Shown one piece after another: positions 20,986 to 33,312 of a stretch of DNA of 64,000 nucleotides (its first letter is position 1; the number at the start of each line of letters is the position of its first letter). This DNA is from Voacanga thouarsii (Eukaryota > Streptophyta > Magnoliopsida > Gentianales > Apocynaceae). Below the pieces are notes generated by a model. The model was not told the origin of the DNA and searched no databases. It saw only the letters and a list, made by a program, of their open reading frames with translations. The stretch is taken from the NCBI GenBank assembly GCA_026120185.1, contig JANUWF010002362.1:2631001-2695000 (forward strand), written 5' to 3'. Made by a program: the position numbers and the translations under genes.

Positions 20986-21840
20986 ACCATGGATCTGACT
21001 CCCGGAGCAGAACCGGTGTCAAGAACCTCCTATCGGATGGCACCGACAGAGTTGAAGGAGCAATTGGAAGAATTACTAAGGCAAGGCTACATTTGGTTGA
21101 GTACGTCACCGTGGGGAGCCCCGGTGTTATTTTCCAAGAAGAAAAATGGTACCTTGAGGCTATGTATCGACTATCGGGGACTGAACAATCTAACGATCAA
21201 GAATAAATACCCTCTACCCTTGATCGATGAGTTGTTTGATCAAATGCAAGGCTCTGCTTGCTTTTCGAAGTTGGACCTGCGGCAAGGATACTACCAGGTG
21301 CTGATTAAGGAAGAAGACATTCCTAAGACTGCATTCAACACGTGATACGGCCATTACGAGTTCGTGGTAATGCCGTTCGGTGTAACCAATGCACTGGCAG
21401 TATTCATGGATTTGATGCATCGCATTTTTCAGCCATACCTAGATAAGTTCGTGGTTATATTCATCGATGACATTTTAATCTACTCCAAGAATCCGGAGGA
21501 CCACGCAGAGCACTTAAAATTGGTCTTAAAGAAGCTGAGGGAATTCAGGCTTTATGCCAAGTTCAGTAAATGTGAGTTTTGGCTGAGCTCAGTGTCTTTC
21601 CTTGGTCACGTGATATCCAATGAGGGGATCAAAGTGGACCTTGCCAAAGTGGAAGCCGTAGCTAACTGGAAACAACCAGAGAACATTACCGAGATACGAA
21701 GTTTCCTTGGGCTAGCCGAATACTATCGGCGATTCATCAAAAAATTTTCTACTCTGGCTTCCCCAATGACGCGACTGTTGAAAAAGGATGTCTCTTTTGC
21801 TTGGAGTGAGAAGTGTGAAAAGAGCTTCTAAGAGCTTAAG
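20986..21840 (+). pseudogene. Gypsy-C reverse transcriptase
   Basis: Starts near [20 protein letters not shown] and carries [26 protein letters not shown] and the catalytic [13 protein letters not shown]. Stops occur at 21343-21345 (Arg CGA to TGA; gypsy-B has Arg) and 21829-21831 (Gln CAA to TAA; gypsy-B has CAA). Otherwise the domain is complete, including the thumb [16 protein letters not shown]. Confidence 0.9.
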
Positions 21841-21846
21841 AGGAGG

Positions 21847-22236
21847 TTGATTTCAGCACCCGTGATGAGTCTGCCTGAGGCTGATAAGCCCTATGCATTT
21901 TATACAGATGCATCCAAGGAAGGTTTGGGGGCTGTGCTGATGCAGAAAGGGAAGGTCATAGCCTATGCATCTAGAAAGCTAAAGTCACATGAAGCTACTT
22001 ATCCGACGCATGACTTGGAGTTGGCAGCTATAGTATTTGCCTTGAAGAAATGGCGACATTACTTGTACGGTGTGCAATACGAGGTCTTCACTGACCATAA
22101 GAGTCTGAAGTACATCTTCACACAGAAGGACTTGAATCTTCGACAGCGTAGGTGGATGGAATTTCTCGAGGAGTATAAGTGCCCTATTAATTATCATCCG
22201 GGCAAAGCAAATGTGGTAGCTGACGCACTGAGTTAG
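21847..22236 (+). pseudogene. Gypsy-C RNase H
   Basis: A 129-residue open stretch with [40 protein letters not shown] and NVVADALS, which holds the expected acidic residues (D, E, D, D). It degrades the RNA strand after first-strand synthesis. It ends at TAG where gypsy-B has Arg. It is in the same frame as RT and integrase, so this was one polyprotein. Confidence 0.9.
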
Positions 22237-22239
22237 AAG

Positions 22240-23241
22240 GTGAAGATGACTCACTTGAGAATGCAGGAGATGTCAGCAGTCCAGGATATCCTGGAGCAAG
22301 AGACAAAAGTTCAAGGGAGGAAGATCTGCATGAGCAATCTGTCCATGAAGCCCGATCTGGATCAGGAGATTGTATCAGGCCAGCAAGATAGTACGGAATT
22401 TCAGATTTTTAAGGAGAAAGAGATCACAAGAGGAGGAAGTGACTTCCGAACTAATGAGAATGGGGTATTATACTTTTTGGACTAGATTTGTGTACCTGAC
22501 ATCCGAGACCTAAGGAAGAGGATACTGGATAATGCGCACAAGAGCAAATATACCATACACCCTGGGGAGGTAAAGATGTACCGAGACTTGAAGAGGAAAT
22601 ACTGGTGGGCTGGAATGAAGAGGGATGTAGTTCAACATGTGTTAACCTGCCTGACGTGCCAGAAGGTTAAGATGGAGCATAAGAAGTCTGCAGGTTTACT
22701 ACAACTATTACCGATTCCCGAGTGGAAATGGGAAGAGGTGACCATGGACTTTGTGACTGGCCTTCCGATGACCAAGTCACACAAGGATGCAATCTGGGTG
22801 GTAGTGGACCGATTGACCAAGACAGCGCATTTTATACCAGTGAACGTGCGGGGGACTTGATGGAAAAGTTGGCTCAGACGTATACCCGAGAAATTGTAAG
22901 GTTGCATGGTGTACCATCGAGTATTGTGTCAGATAGGGACCCTAGATTCACCTCAAGGTTCTGGGGTAAGTTTTAGGAGTCCTTGGGCATGACCGTGAAA
23001 TTTAGCACATCTGCTCATCTGCAGATGGACGGTCAATCCGAGAGAGTCATTCAGATTCTGGAAGACATGCTCCGAGCATGTATCTTGGATTTTGGAGATA
23101 AGTGGATTGAGTCTTTACCGCATGCGGAGTTAGCATATAACAACAGTTATCAGGCGTCGATTAGGATGGCGCCGTACGAAGCACTGTATGGGCGAAAATG
23201 CCAAGTGCCGATATACTGGGGATGGACAGAAGAGGAGAACT
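22240..23241 (+). pseudogene. Gypsy-C integrase, first part, interrupted by solo LTR
   Basis: Zinc region HPGEVKMYRDLKRKYWW to CLTCQK, then core residues Asp ([11 protein letters not shown]), Asp ([10 protein letters not shown]) and Glu (DGQSERVIQ). A stop lies at about 22483. A run of extra G near 22850 shifts the frame in the VNVRG region, and a stop at 22974 replaces Gln. The frame reaches WGWTEEEN at 23240 and is cut by the LTR at 23242. It resumes at 27425. Confidence 0.88.
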
Positions 23242-23284
23242 TGTAACACCCCACTACCTAGGCCCAACAGGGCCGGGGATGTCG

Positions 23285-23305
23285 CCCCGTCCAAAGGACA
23301 AGGGG
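23285..23305 (-). promoter_or_regulatory. Conserved LTR stem-loop (solo LTR)
   Basis: Same arms CCCCGTCC and GGACaaGGGG as in gypsy-B, at the same distance from the LTR end. Confidence 0.6.
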
Positions 23306-24020
23306 TCTTTATAACTAGGTTACATGAAAATAAAATAAAATAAAGGACTTTAAAATTAAATTTATTACAACCCAAAAGATAAATACTGGCACAAATCCAA
23401 AATAAATTGTTTGCAACAATCTCTCAAACAACATTTAAAGTAAATAGCATGAGTCTTCAAGCACAGGCAACATTCTAGCTAATGATCTCCACAGCAGGAT
23501 CTTCCTGAAAATATGGCATAAAAGGGTGGTGAGATGAAAATCTCAGTAAGCCCGTGTGTGCTTTGAGTGTTTCAGGTAAAATAATTCATGTATGCAAGTT
23601 GTAAAAGTTTCATAAGAAAATGTGCTGGCAAGCAATAAATAAGTGTTGAAAATAAAGAGTGGTGTTTTGCTTTTCAAACCATACATGTGCACAATAAATA
23701 CAACCACTCAAATGGGTAGCCATGGGTTACCACACGTTGGGCCCCAAGACTAAATAACAGTCAGAATGCCACACTTTGTGCAAGCTGACAACAGGTAGGT
23801 GTATAGCCTACCGGGTGAGATACTCCTCCATCTCTACACCCAAACTTACCGATTGTCCACTCCGGAACACACAGTCCACATGACTGAAACTTGCTAGCTC
23901 AGACCGGTATGACCTACCGGACTGGCATTCTATCCAGGAAGGACTCACCCCTCAGAGGTGGCCACCTACTGAGAGACTTACCCTAACCCTTCAAAGACTA
24001 GTCCTGGTGGTCTACCCGTA

Positions 24021-24032
24021 TTGAGTACTCAA
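24021..24032. promoter_or_regulatory. Palindrome TTGAGTACTCAA (solo LTR)
   Basis: Same 12-bp palindrome as at 10731, in a conserved block (CCCTTCAAAGACTAGTCCT precedes it). Confidence 0.6.
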
Positions 24033-25462
24033 CGTTGATTGTTCTCCTTGGGAGAAAATTGATCAAACTTTGCTTTATTTGAAAATAGCAATTAAGGGTT
24101 TCCAAAAGTCTAGCCAAGTTGGATTTTAGAAAAAGTTTAGATTTGTGTACAACCGCTTGTTCAATTTTCAAATGATTTGCTTGACTGAAATAAAAAGGAA
24201 AAACAGTCCTTAATTGCATTTACAAATAAATGTCCATATACATTGCATTTGCTTGCCACAATAACTTTTGGTCTTCACAAAACTCCATGCAGGAGCTTAC
24301 CTGCTTCTTTGCTTGCTCAAACTCAAAAGTCTTCCAAGGCTGACCTAACCCCGCTTGGGGTAAACACAAAAAATAAGGTCACATTCAAGCTATACCTGCC
24401 TTACATAAATAATTCTTAGCTCAACTAGTTACAACCATGATTAACCATGACCTCAATGTCCTAAGCTTTAAGGCTAGATGCTAAGGAATTTTATAAAATA
24501 AGTTTAGTTTGATAAGTTAAAATAACTAGGGGTTCTAATATAATTGCTAATAAATTATAGACTCAAATAATAATTCTTGAGTGTCATTAATAATAAATAA
24601 ACTAAGGTTTGAATTTTAAATAATATTAAGTCCTAAATAATTTTAATAAATGATAATTTAAAATTAGCTTTATTATAAATAACTAATAAATTAAATAATT
24701 TTTAATTAAATAATTTTTAATAGATAATATTTAATTAGTAATAAATAAAATTAGTAACAAATGAATTTTATTAAATTTTTTTTAATAAAAATATTAGTAG
24801 TCTAATTAAATATTCCAATCCAAATCCCCTAGTGTTTCGAATTTTGAAGGAAACTATAGTAGTAATTCTAATTTTTTTGTAATAAATTTTGTTAATGAAT
24901 ATAACCTAGAATTAATAAGAAAATAATCTCTTATCATGATTTTCCTAGTGCTAGAAAAGATTCATGATTACATTGTCCATCATCAAACAATAAACCATTC
25001 CATTCATGAACATACACTTAAACTATCGCATACCATCACATGGCCAAAATCCTACTAAGCATAATCATCAATCATGGCTTCCATGGAGAATAAGAACATA
25101 AAAGCCTAATCACCTTTGGTGTCATAATATCTAATCATGCTTCAAACATCCATAAAATTCATTGAGCATGAAGAACAGAATTTGATTCAAAAGGAAAACA
25201 CATACATCCTAGTCATATACAACAATCATCATGTTCTAACCCCAATCCCTTTATGCATATACTCAATCTCCCAATCATATTCCATCTCCCTATCAACACC
25301 TAAGAGACATGATTTTAGAATTTAATAAGAGAGATTTAAGAATGAATACTTGATTGTCGAGTACTTCGAAGAAGACAAAAGAAGGTCCACGCGCGATGGA
25401 GTGTCTTGAATGGTCCAACGAAACAAACGATCATGGTTGATGTTTGATCAACCATTTCGGTT

Positions 25463-25464
<2 letters not shown>

Positions 25465-25536
<72 letters not shown>
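25465..25536. repeat. (GA)n microsatellite in solo LTR
   Basis: About 70 bp of GA; a CT tract on the LTR sense strand about 1.9 kb from its 5' end, matching the positions in gypsy-B and gypsy-F. Confidence 0.95.
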
Positions 25537-25538
<2 letters not shown>

Positions 25539-27115
25539 ATTAGAATCATATAATCGAATGGAAGAAGATGAATAAGAAAGTTGTTCTTGACTTACCTTGT
25601 TGATGTTCTTGTGACCTTCAAGAAAAAGGTTGATTTTGATCCGCTTGAAAATTTTTGTTTGCGAGGTCTTGTGTTATAAATACCAGAAATGAGGTGTAGG
25701 GATTAAATGGAAGTGATTTGGAGTGTTCGAGAGTGATTGGAGGTGTTTAGAGTAGGGTTAGGCTTGAAGAAGGTTAGTGTGTGTTCTAGGTGAAAATGGA
25801 GAAAATTTGGAAGAATGCTGCACAAATTTTGGTAGAAGGCTGGCCGAATGGTATGGAATGAATGAGGGTTTCTGTTTTCAGCTTGAAAAAGAGGGGATGA
25901 TCAGTTTTTTTTTAAATTTAAATGGACGAAATAGTGGAGAGTTTTAAGGTAAGAGGTTAGCTATGATGTTTTAATCAAGAGAGGTTTCTATGTCTTTCAA
26001 TGGTGCCGGCTGAACATGGAGTTTTTCCTGAAATGATTGAAGGTTAATGTTGCTCAAGGCTGGCCGAAATTCAGTCCATGAAGGCACATAAAATTCTGGT
26101 TAATTAGACTAATGCAAGAGTGGTTTTAATGGAGTAAAATGCTGAAATTATTTGAAGTTCAAAAGAGTTTGAATGGAGTGATCTTAGGAATGTTTTTTGG
26201 TGCAGCTATGGAGTCCTTATGCTCAAGGTAAGAGTGGGGTTTATGGTGTTCAGTTTACAGCTCAGCAAGCTAAATTTTTACAGAGGTTGAAGATGATTTT
26301 CGGCCTTAGGCTAGAAGGAAGCAAGGCTGGAAAATTCTGGTTTCAAGTTGTTCAGAATTTTCGAAGATTGCAGAATTTTTGGTGCAGAATTTTGCATATT
26401 CTTAGCTCGATTTTCAGAGGTTCTTCTAGGGTGTTTGAGGGTCTTCCAAGGTTGGTTTTTCAGCCTTATTTCTGGACAAATATAGAAGAGATTTTCTGGC
26501 TTGAAGGTGAACTAAAAACAGCTCCATTTCCTTGATTGTAAGCTGCGAAATGCCCAGTTTTTTTTCTGGTTTGGTGCTGTTTTGTGCAGTCCGAAATTTG
26601 CACAGTTTTTCCAGCTTCCAAGCCACATAAAATGACCATTTTCTTGGCAGCACATGAATGGGATTATGGCCTGAATTTTCGAAGAAAGGGTCTGCAACAA
26701 TTCTGGAAAATTTCCAGATTTCTTTCTACTAAAGTATGAACAACATGAAGGTAGATTTGAAGGTCCTTTCATGGTGATTGATTTTCTCTTGGAACCCTTT
26801 CTATTTACCCTCCTATTTTCGACCAACTACCCAACCACCATAGCTGATTTTCGAATTTAATGGTGGAGGAGTTATCTCAGTTTTTTTTTTTGGAATTTAA
26901 AAGAAAGGATTTAATGGTTTTGAATTATAAAGATGTTAGGACAAGCTAGAGGTAATAAATAGAACAAGAATTCCTCTAGAATTCTTTTTAGGACATGAGG
27001 ATAAGATTAGGACATTCTCTTCATGTCTCCCTTAAGACAACATACCTATTTTTATGGAATGCAAGAAAACAAAAATTCAAACTTAATGAAAATAATCATG
27101 ATAAAACTTAAATAA

Positions 27116-27167
27116 TGGGATTTGAACTCATGACCTTAGAAATTAATTCACCAAGCTCTAACCACTA
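27116..27167 (-). promoter_or_regulatory. tRNA-like A-box/B-box block in solo LTR
   Basis: Minus strand TAGTGGTTAGAGC (27167 to 27155) then GAGTTCAAATCCC (ending near 27116). It starts 257 bp into the LTR, as in gypsy-B and gypsy-F. Confidence 0.55.
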
Positions 27168-27424
27168 AACCACACTAACTCTTGTTCTTATTTTCTCACC
27201 CACATATTTTTCTTATCTACTCCTCAAGTTATCTCCCTATTCTGACCTCAAGCAAAATTACCATTTTACCCCTCATACTCAACAGGCATAACTAAGCATT
27301 TAAACCTATAATCCACGATTCTAAAGCACATAAAATCATTCAAAAACATATATTTCATGCAAAATAATATGATATGCATTCCCGACCCCATTACTCTAGG
27401 GTTGGGTTTAGGTGGGGTTTCACA

Positions 27425-27977
27425 GAACGTTAAAAGGACTGGTGAAGTATGCATTTAGGAGATGACAGACAAGATCAAGTTAATTCGAGAAAGGCTAAGG
27501 GCAGTGCAAAACAGAAAGAAGAGTTATGCAGACTCTAGGAGAAGGGAACTGGAATTCCTAGTAGGTGATTGTGTATTCTTGAAGTTGACTCCTAGTAGAG
27601 GAATCTTAAAGCATCCGAGAGGAGGGAAGTTGAGTCCTAGGTATGTAGGACCGTTCCCGATATTAGAGAAAGTTGGACCGGTGGCCTACCGATTGGATAT
27701 ACCTGATGGTCTAGCAGGGATGCATGATGTATTCCATGTTTCTCAGATGAAGAAGTACAACCCCGATCCGAGTCATGTACTCAATGAGGAACCGTTAGAG
27801 TTGCAACTGAATTTAAGTTATGTGGAGAGACCAGTCAAAATCTTAGAACGGAGTACCAAGACTCTTCGAAACAAGCTGATACCCATGGTGAAGATACTTT
27901 GGGATCATCATGGAGCACAAGATGCGACGTGGGAAACGGAGGAATGGTTAAGACGGAAGTATCCGGCTATGCTCTAA
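27425..27977 (+). pseudogene. Gypsy-C integrase C-terminus and chromodomain (second part)
   Basis: Continues the integrase from before the solo LTR: NVKRTGEVCI, a TAG where gypsy-B has Gln, then EMTDKIKLIRERLRAVQ. From 27462 a 171-residue open stretch covers the GPF/Y region (VGPFPILEKVGPVAYRL) and MHDVFHVSQMKKYNPDP. The chromodomain-like end is LSYVERPVKILERS followed by LWDHHGAQDATWETEEW. It stops at TAA (27975-27977), a normal pol end. Confidence 0.9.
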
Positions 27978-28012
27978 GGGTATGACATTTGAATTTTGGG
28001 ACGAAATTCTCT

Positions 28013-28026
28013 TAAGGGGGAGGGGA
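28013..28026 (+). other. Polypurine tract of gypsy-C
   Basis: TAAGGGGGAGGGGA directly before the 3' LTR start at 28027. Confidence 0.8.
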
Positions 28027-30060
28027 TGTAATACCCCGCCCAAAACTACCTTTGACTATGGGGAAAAGTCATGCATTGCATAGTATTTTGCATTTTATGT
28101 GGTAGCTAAGAATTATTTTATTTGCATGGATGCATGTGAATTTTTCCGTTGCTCTTGCATTTGAATTAATTAAGGTGAAATAGTGTGTTGTTAAAGATTT
28201 GGTTAAGGGAGGTTTGGTCGAAGATTTGGAAGGATGAGTATTGGGGTGGTAAGAACTTCTAGTAGGAAGAATTAGTATTGGAATTGATTTGGAATAGCGG
28301 GGAGGATGGTGATTTTTCCGTGGTAGCCCGAGTTCAAATCCTATCTCTTTTGAATCCTAGTTTCTTTTCTTGAAGATTCTTTTCCTTAGAGTTTCCATGT
28401 CTTGGCTGAAAAAGATATAGCAAACCTAGAGAATTTTTAGTGCCATTACTCCAAGAAAATAAGTCTCTATATTTATTTCTTAAATTCAAGGATTTTGATG
28501 TGAATAAAGTTCACTTTTAATTTTCAGCTTTTATTCCTTAGGATTTTCGAAAAAACCCTAGCTAATAATTAAAATTTCAGCTTGATTTTAGCTTAATAGA
28601 TGTTGCCATGGATAGTTGGAATTAATGAGTCATTTTCCTAGTTGGAAACCTTGCTGATTTTAACCCTAGAATGTTAGCTAAAAATCTGGAAAAATTTCCA
28701 GCAAGTGCCACTACTTCTTGGAGGAATTTTAGCTCAATCCAAACTCTTCTAGGATTAGAGGAAATCTTATCCAAATCCTTGATAAAGCTAGATTTTATTC
28801 AATCCTAAATCAACTAGGATTAGAATCCATTTTCCTAGCTGAATTTCGGCGGCTTTGTGTAAGCACAAGCTACACGAAATTCTTGCACTCCTAATTGCAA
28901 TCAAACTCTTCAAACCCTAACTCAAATTACCTAGAACAACCTCCACAAAATCAGATTACTCTAGTAACACAAAATCAGATTTTTCTTCACCAAAAATTCC
29001 AGAATTTTCGTCCAGCTTATGCCCAGAATTTTCAACAGCTTTGCACTCCAAAACTTACCAAAACTCTTTGTTGGCTAAGCCAAATTCCAGCTCCTAAAAA
29101 CCACACTTTTCTCCTCTGGAATTTCGTCAAAAATAGCAGCCAAAACAGTCCAAAAATCGTCACTCTTGCACAGAATTTTCACACAGCACTTGCACATAAT
29201 TTTCAGTCACCAAAACTCACACAAACTCTCTTTTATTTTGGCCAAAAAACCTGAACACACGTAACCCTTCTCTTGAGCATTATTTTGGCCAGCCAAGGGA
29301 GAAATTTTTGAACACTTTTCTCCTCTTGATCCCTCTTGAATTCGGCCAGCATCAAAGGTACATCAAGCTGCAAATTTTTGCCCTTGTTGTCCAAGAAACC
29401 TAAAGCCGTTAGGAGTCCTTCTTAGCACCACCATCTAACCCTAAATCAAACTTCTCTAAACCTAAATCACAGTATCCAACACTCCCTCCTTACCACACGA
29501 AAATTCCAGCAAATTCTCTCTACAAATTCTCGAAAAACTCAAGAACTATTCTAAGCAAAAATTGAACACACCTTAAGGTATGCAAAAATCCTCTCAACCT
29601 CTTAATGCCGTTTTCCCTAATGATTCTTTTCTCCTTCTTCTTCCCTTAAATCATGCCACATAGAGGCTGATTTCATCTTCTTCTTTAATTTTCGGTCAAG
29701 AGGAGCAAATGAGGTAACTTTTCTCTTCTTTTCAAGCGAACTCGGGACGATCACCATAGGAGCATCGAGACCTCATTACCCAGTTGTTGCAAGGTAAGGG
29801 AATACCCACCCTTGATGCCAAAAGTAAGGTTTAATGATGTCTGTTAGTTGGATGAGCATATGGTCATGGTATATGATCTTTGGGGATTTGATAGTTTACT
29901 TGGATTTAAATAGGGGATTGCGAATTGTTGTGAAAATAAATGAGATTAGAGCATATTTGAATTAATTGAGACCCTGATCATGATATTATATGGTGTATAT
30001 CAGGAGGTTAATTGAGGAAAGCAAGCTGTGATTTTATCTCATTTATATGAGGCTTATCAA

Positions 30061-30140
30061 GTAAGTCCTTGCATAAACTCTTTTGTTAAATGTTGTGATG
30101 GTAAGTCCTTGTATAAACTCTTTTGTTAAATGTTGTGATG
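30061..30140. repeat. 40-bp tandem duplication in gypsy-C LTR
   Basis: Two copies starting GTAAGTCCTTG at 30061 and 30101 differ at one base. A third partial copy follows (GCAAGTCTATG). Confidence 0.9.
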
Positions 30141-30360
30141 GCAAGTCTATGTTGTGAAGCTTTGTAAAACTATTGTTGAACTATGATTATTTGGGTTGTA
30201 AACGTGGATGATTATTCTTTAAACGGTTTTGTCAAACTAATGATTTTATCAAGAAAACTATTCTTTCCTAAATTTTTAGAAAACTCTTTTAGAAAAAAAC
30301 CACATTGTACAAAGCCAAGGTGTGGAGATATTTTGAATCAGGAATTGACGGATATGTTCG

Positions 30361-30372
30361 TTGAGTACTCAA
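30361..30372. promoter_or_regulatory. Palindrome TTGAGTACTCAA (gypsy-C LTR)
   Basis: Same palindrome as in the gypsy-B and solo LTRs, although the rest of this LTR is much diverged. Confidence 0.6.
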
Positions 30373-31133
30373 TAAGGGTAGGCTAACAATACTAGTTTTG
30401 GAGGGCTAGCGTAAGTCTTCTGGCAGGAGGCCACCTCCAGAAGTTGAACTCTGCTTGAAAAGGCGACAGTGTTGGTTGGTCAGGCCAGTCCGAGCTAGCA
30501 TTTGTACCTGGTATGGTATTATTTATATTCCTGGCATGGACACCCGGATGGTTTTGTTAGGTGTAGAGATGGAGGAGTATCTCACCTGATGAGCTATACA
30601 CTCACCTTGATCAGAACGCCCAACGTGTGGTAATCTGGTTCGGACAAGGTGCACAAAGTGTGGTGCCTTGGCCATTTTGTTCTCATGGAGCCCAACGTGT
30701 TGTGACATGACTATTTATTCGAGTGAAGGATTTATTTTGTACAATAGGTGACAATGAGAAAAACACACTCCTTGCGAAAAGAGATTGTTTATGACTTGCC
30801 AAATTATTTCTACAAATGTTTTGCACTTTGCATATTCGTACTATTCAAAACACCATGTGCACACATAGGATTTACTGAGATTTATTCTCACACGGTTTTA
30901 CATCATATTTTCAAGAGATAGATTGTGCTGAGTCAGCGGGGCTTTGACAGTAGAGGCTTTTGCTATTTTTCCTATGCTGTTCTAGGAGACTTTTGTCGTT
31001 TATACTTCTGAACAATATTTCTTTTATTTCGTATTGCTCCAATTTGAGTCTGATGTAATAAGAGTATTTCTTCATTTATCAAAGTGGATTCTTTTGGAGA
31101 TTGCCTTTATATTTTATACCTCATTTTATAGAT

Positions 31134-31154
31134 CCCTTGTCCTACGGGACGGGG
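31134..31154 (+). promoter_or_regulatory. Conserved LTR stem-loop (gypsy-C)
   Basis: Arms CCCttGTCC and GGGACGGG around TAC, 44-64 bp before the LTR end. The element strand is plus here, and the structure is the complement-oriented counterpart of the one at 9973. Confidence 0.6.
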
Positions 31155-31198
31155 CGACATGCCCGCCCTTTTAGGGTACGTAGTTGTGGGGTGTTACA

Positions 31199-31319
31199 AC
31201 ATCTCTGTTATGATTTTGTTCTTAAGGGTTAAAAGATATCTAAAAATAATAAATAAATCATTGTTACAATTAATGTAATAGTATATCTAAATATTTTGAT
31301 GAATAAAATGGAAATCTAC
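31199..31319 (-). other. Partial intron of CACTA transposase
   Basis: On the minus strand the coding match ends at a clear splice donor (AAAG then GTAGAT, intron starting at 31319) after the MYPIER motif. The remaining 121 bp are AT-rich with no frame. The gypsy-C LTR cuts the intron at 31198, so the downstream exons are separated or lost. Confidence 0.6.
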
Positions 31320-33312
31320 CTTTCTATTGGATACATCCATCGAAATTGTACAGAACCTGCAATAAATGCCTCCTCAGCTAAATGGATTGGTAAGTGTTCC
31401 ATTATGTCAAAGAAAGATGGAGGAAAGATGTATTCAAGTTGACAAAGTTTAACAACAATATGGTCTTAAATTTACTCCAACTGTGATTTTGTTTTCACTT
31501 TCAAACATAATTGCTTGAAGAAATTTGACAATTTAATTATTGCCTGAAAAACATTTTTGGGCAAGTTTCGACGTGAAGCTATGGGCAACAATTGCTACAT
31601 TAGAATGTGATTATCATAACTTTCAAGGCCCAAAATAGACCTTTCAACAATATTAACACATCTTGATATGTTAGATGATTGCCCATCTGGGACTTTCAAG
31701 TTTTTTAACACTTACAGAATATTTGTTGATCATGTTTGCTCATGGTGAATGAAGCATGAGGCAAAGAAGCTCTTGCTGAACCAGTTCGTAATGGAACTTT
31801 AATCCCCATCTCCACAAGATCACAACGAGCAGCATAATTATCTTTTGACTTCTTTGAATTAGCCATACAAGTTGGAAGTAAATTGTATACAAAATTCTTC
31901 TCAATATGCATTGGACTGAGACAATGCTGCAATAAATTGTGCTCCCAATATTCTAGCTCAAAGAGAATATACCTTTTCTTCCAATTATGCCCTTTTCTCC
32001 CTATACTTTCTCTTTCATAACTTGCCATTCACAATAAAAGATCATTTTTCTTGTACTAAGCTAGAATGCCATATGAGTCTAATTGTTGTTTTGTCTCTGT
32101 TCCAGATAAACGAGAAGGTTTACCATCAAACTCTATCATTCCATTGAATGAAATCTTGTCACACTGCAATCTATGACTCGTAGGTATAAAATGCTGATGA
32201 AATGCACAAGATGACTTTCTTTGATGCTTCAACCATATTGATTTAGTATCCTTACCACAATGAGGACAAGCTTTTTCACCTTTCGTACTCCACCCTGACA
32301 ACATTGGATATGCTGGGAAGTCATTAATAGTCCAAAGTAAAATAACCCGCAATTAGAACATATGCTTACTTGATGCATCATATGTATGTATTCCATTCTA
32401 CAATTCATTTAACTTCTCAACTAAAGGTTGCATGTAAACAACAATTTTGTTACCAGGACCTTTTGGACCATCAATTAAAATGCATAATATGAAGAACTGT
32501 TGAGACATGCAAAGCCATGGAGGAAGATTGTATGGAATAAGAATAACGGGCTATGTACTATGAGCTATGCTCATTGTTCTGAATGGGTTAAATCCATCAG
32601 TAGCAAGACCTAGCCTAACATTGAGACATTCACTTGAAAATATAGGCCATTTCTTATCAAAATCATTCCAAGCAAGAGAGTCAGTTGGATGCCTAAACAT
32701 ACTATCACTAACTCGTCCCCTAGTATACCACTTCATTATAGATATAGTTTTAGAAGACATAAATAGCTTTTGTAGCTTTGGCTTTAGAGGAAAGTATCTC
32801 ATTTGTTTCACTGCTATTCCTTTCCTTCCTGTCTTATATCGAGGAGCTTTACATATCTCACATTACGATTCTTATCCACACCTCTAAATAACATATAATT
32901 TTTGGTGCATACATCAAATGTCTCACAAATGAATCCTAAATCATCTACAATTTTTTGTGCATCAGAGTAAGAAGGGGGTTCTTTTCCTTCTGGGAATGCC
33001 TCTTTCAATAACTCAAAGAGCATTGGGAAAGATGTATCAGTCCATCCATTTGTTACCTTAATAAGCAATAAACGCGCAATGAAAGGGAGTTTCGTAAATT
33101 TCACACACCCAGGGTACAACTCACATTCAGCATTTGCTACTAATTTGAAAAAGGTTTTAGTTCTCTCATTTGCTCTAATTAAACCCTTATCAATTAGTGT
33201 TTGAGGTTGGTTCTTATTAGAAGGTTGATTATCATGGATTCTCATGGCTTCATGAATCATTTTAGTCATATCATCCCTCCAATTCATGTAATTTCTTTTT
33301 ACATTTTCTGTA
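31320..33312 (-). pseudogene. CACTA tnp2-type transposase, main part, broken
   Basis: Minus-strand segments in order. 33287-32814: N-terminal tnp2 sequence (MNWRDDMTKMIHEA to LGFICETFDVC). 32811-32551: MRYFPLKPKLQKLF, RHPTDSLAWNDFD, GLATDGFNPFRTMS. Then an undamaged-looking but stop-containing stretch with LIDGPKGPGNK and DFPAYPMLSGWSTKGEKACPHC. 32028-31705: linker helices. 31470-31320: a DUF4218 block with KLCQLEYIFPPSFFDIMEHL and MYPIER. A frameshift near 32845 and stops near 32550, 32370 and 32030 inactivate it. The two Asp-containing motifs (ATDGFNPF and LIDGP) are probably catalytic. The exon start continues at 57078. Confidence 0.9.

Larger units (their letters stand above)
23242..27424 (-). 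mobile_element. Solo LTR of a gypsy chromovirus, TSD GAACT/GAACG
   Basis: A 4183-bp LTR begins TGTAACACCCC and ends GGTTTCACA on the plus strand, the same ends as the gypsy-B LTR. There is no interior sequence and no second LTR. The 5 bp before it (GAACT, 23237-23241) and after it (GAACG, 27425-27429) differ at one base, and the integrase codons continue across the gap. It is more like the gypsy-F LTR at 60864 than gypsy-B in its first 60 bp. Solo LTRs arise by recombination between the two LTRs of a full element. It contains AT-rich stretches and a (GA)n tract but no genes. Confidence 0.92.
19537..31198 (+). mobile_element. Ty3/gypsy chromovirus 'gypsy-C', 5'-truncated, split by a solo LTR
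   Basis: Gag to chromodomain on the plus strand at 19537-23241 and 27425-27977, then polypurine tract and a complete 3' LTR (28027-31198). No 5' LTR, primer site or gag N-terminus is present, and coding begins abruptly beside CACTA sequence. The right flank is the CACTA transposase gene, so gypsy-C inserted within or at the edge of it. Its protein sequence is close to gypsy-B, while its LTR is a distinct, shorter type (TGTAATACCCC start). Likely Tekay/Del group. Confidence 0.88.
28027..31198 (+). repeat. 3' LTR of gypsy-C (3.17 kb)
   Basis: Runs TGTAATACCCC to GGGTGTTACA, with 10-bp near-inverted ends. The right boundary abuts the CACTA transposase intron, and the first flanking bases are ACATC. 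The matching left duplication is lost with the 5' end. It contains a 40-bp tandem duplication, a B-box-like AGTTCAAATCC at 28331, the 12-bp palindrome and the terminal stem-loop. No gene is seen; the 119-aa frame at 28895 is not conserved. Confidence 0.9.
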
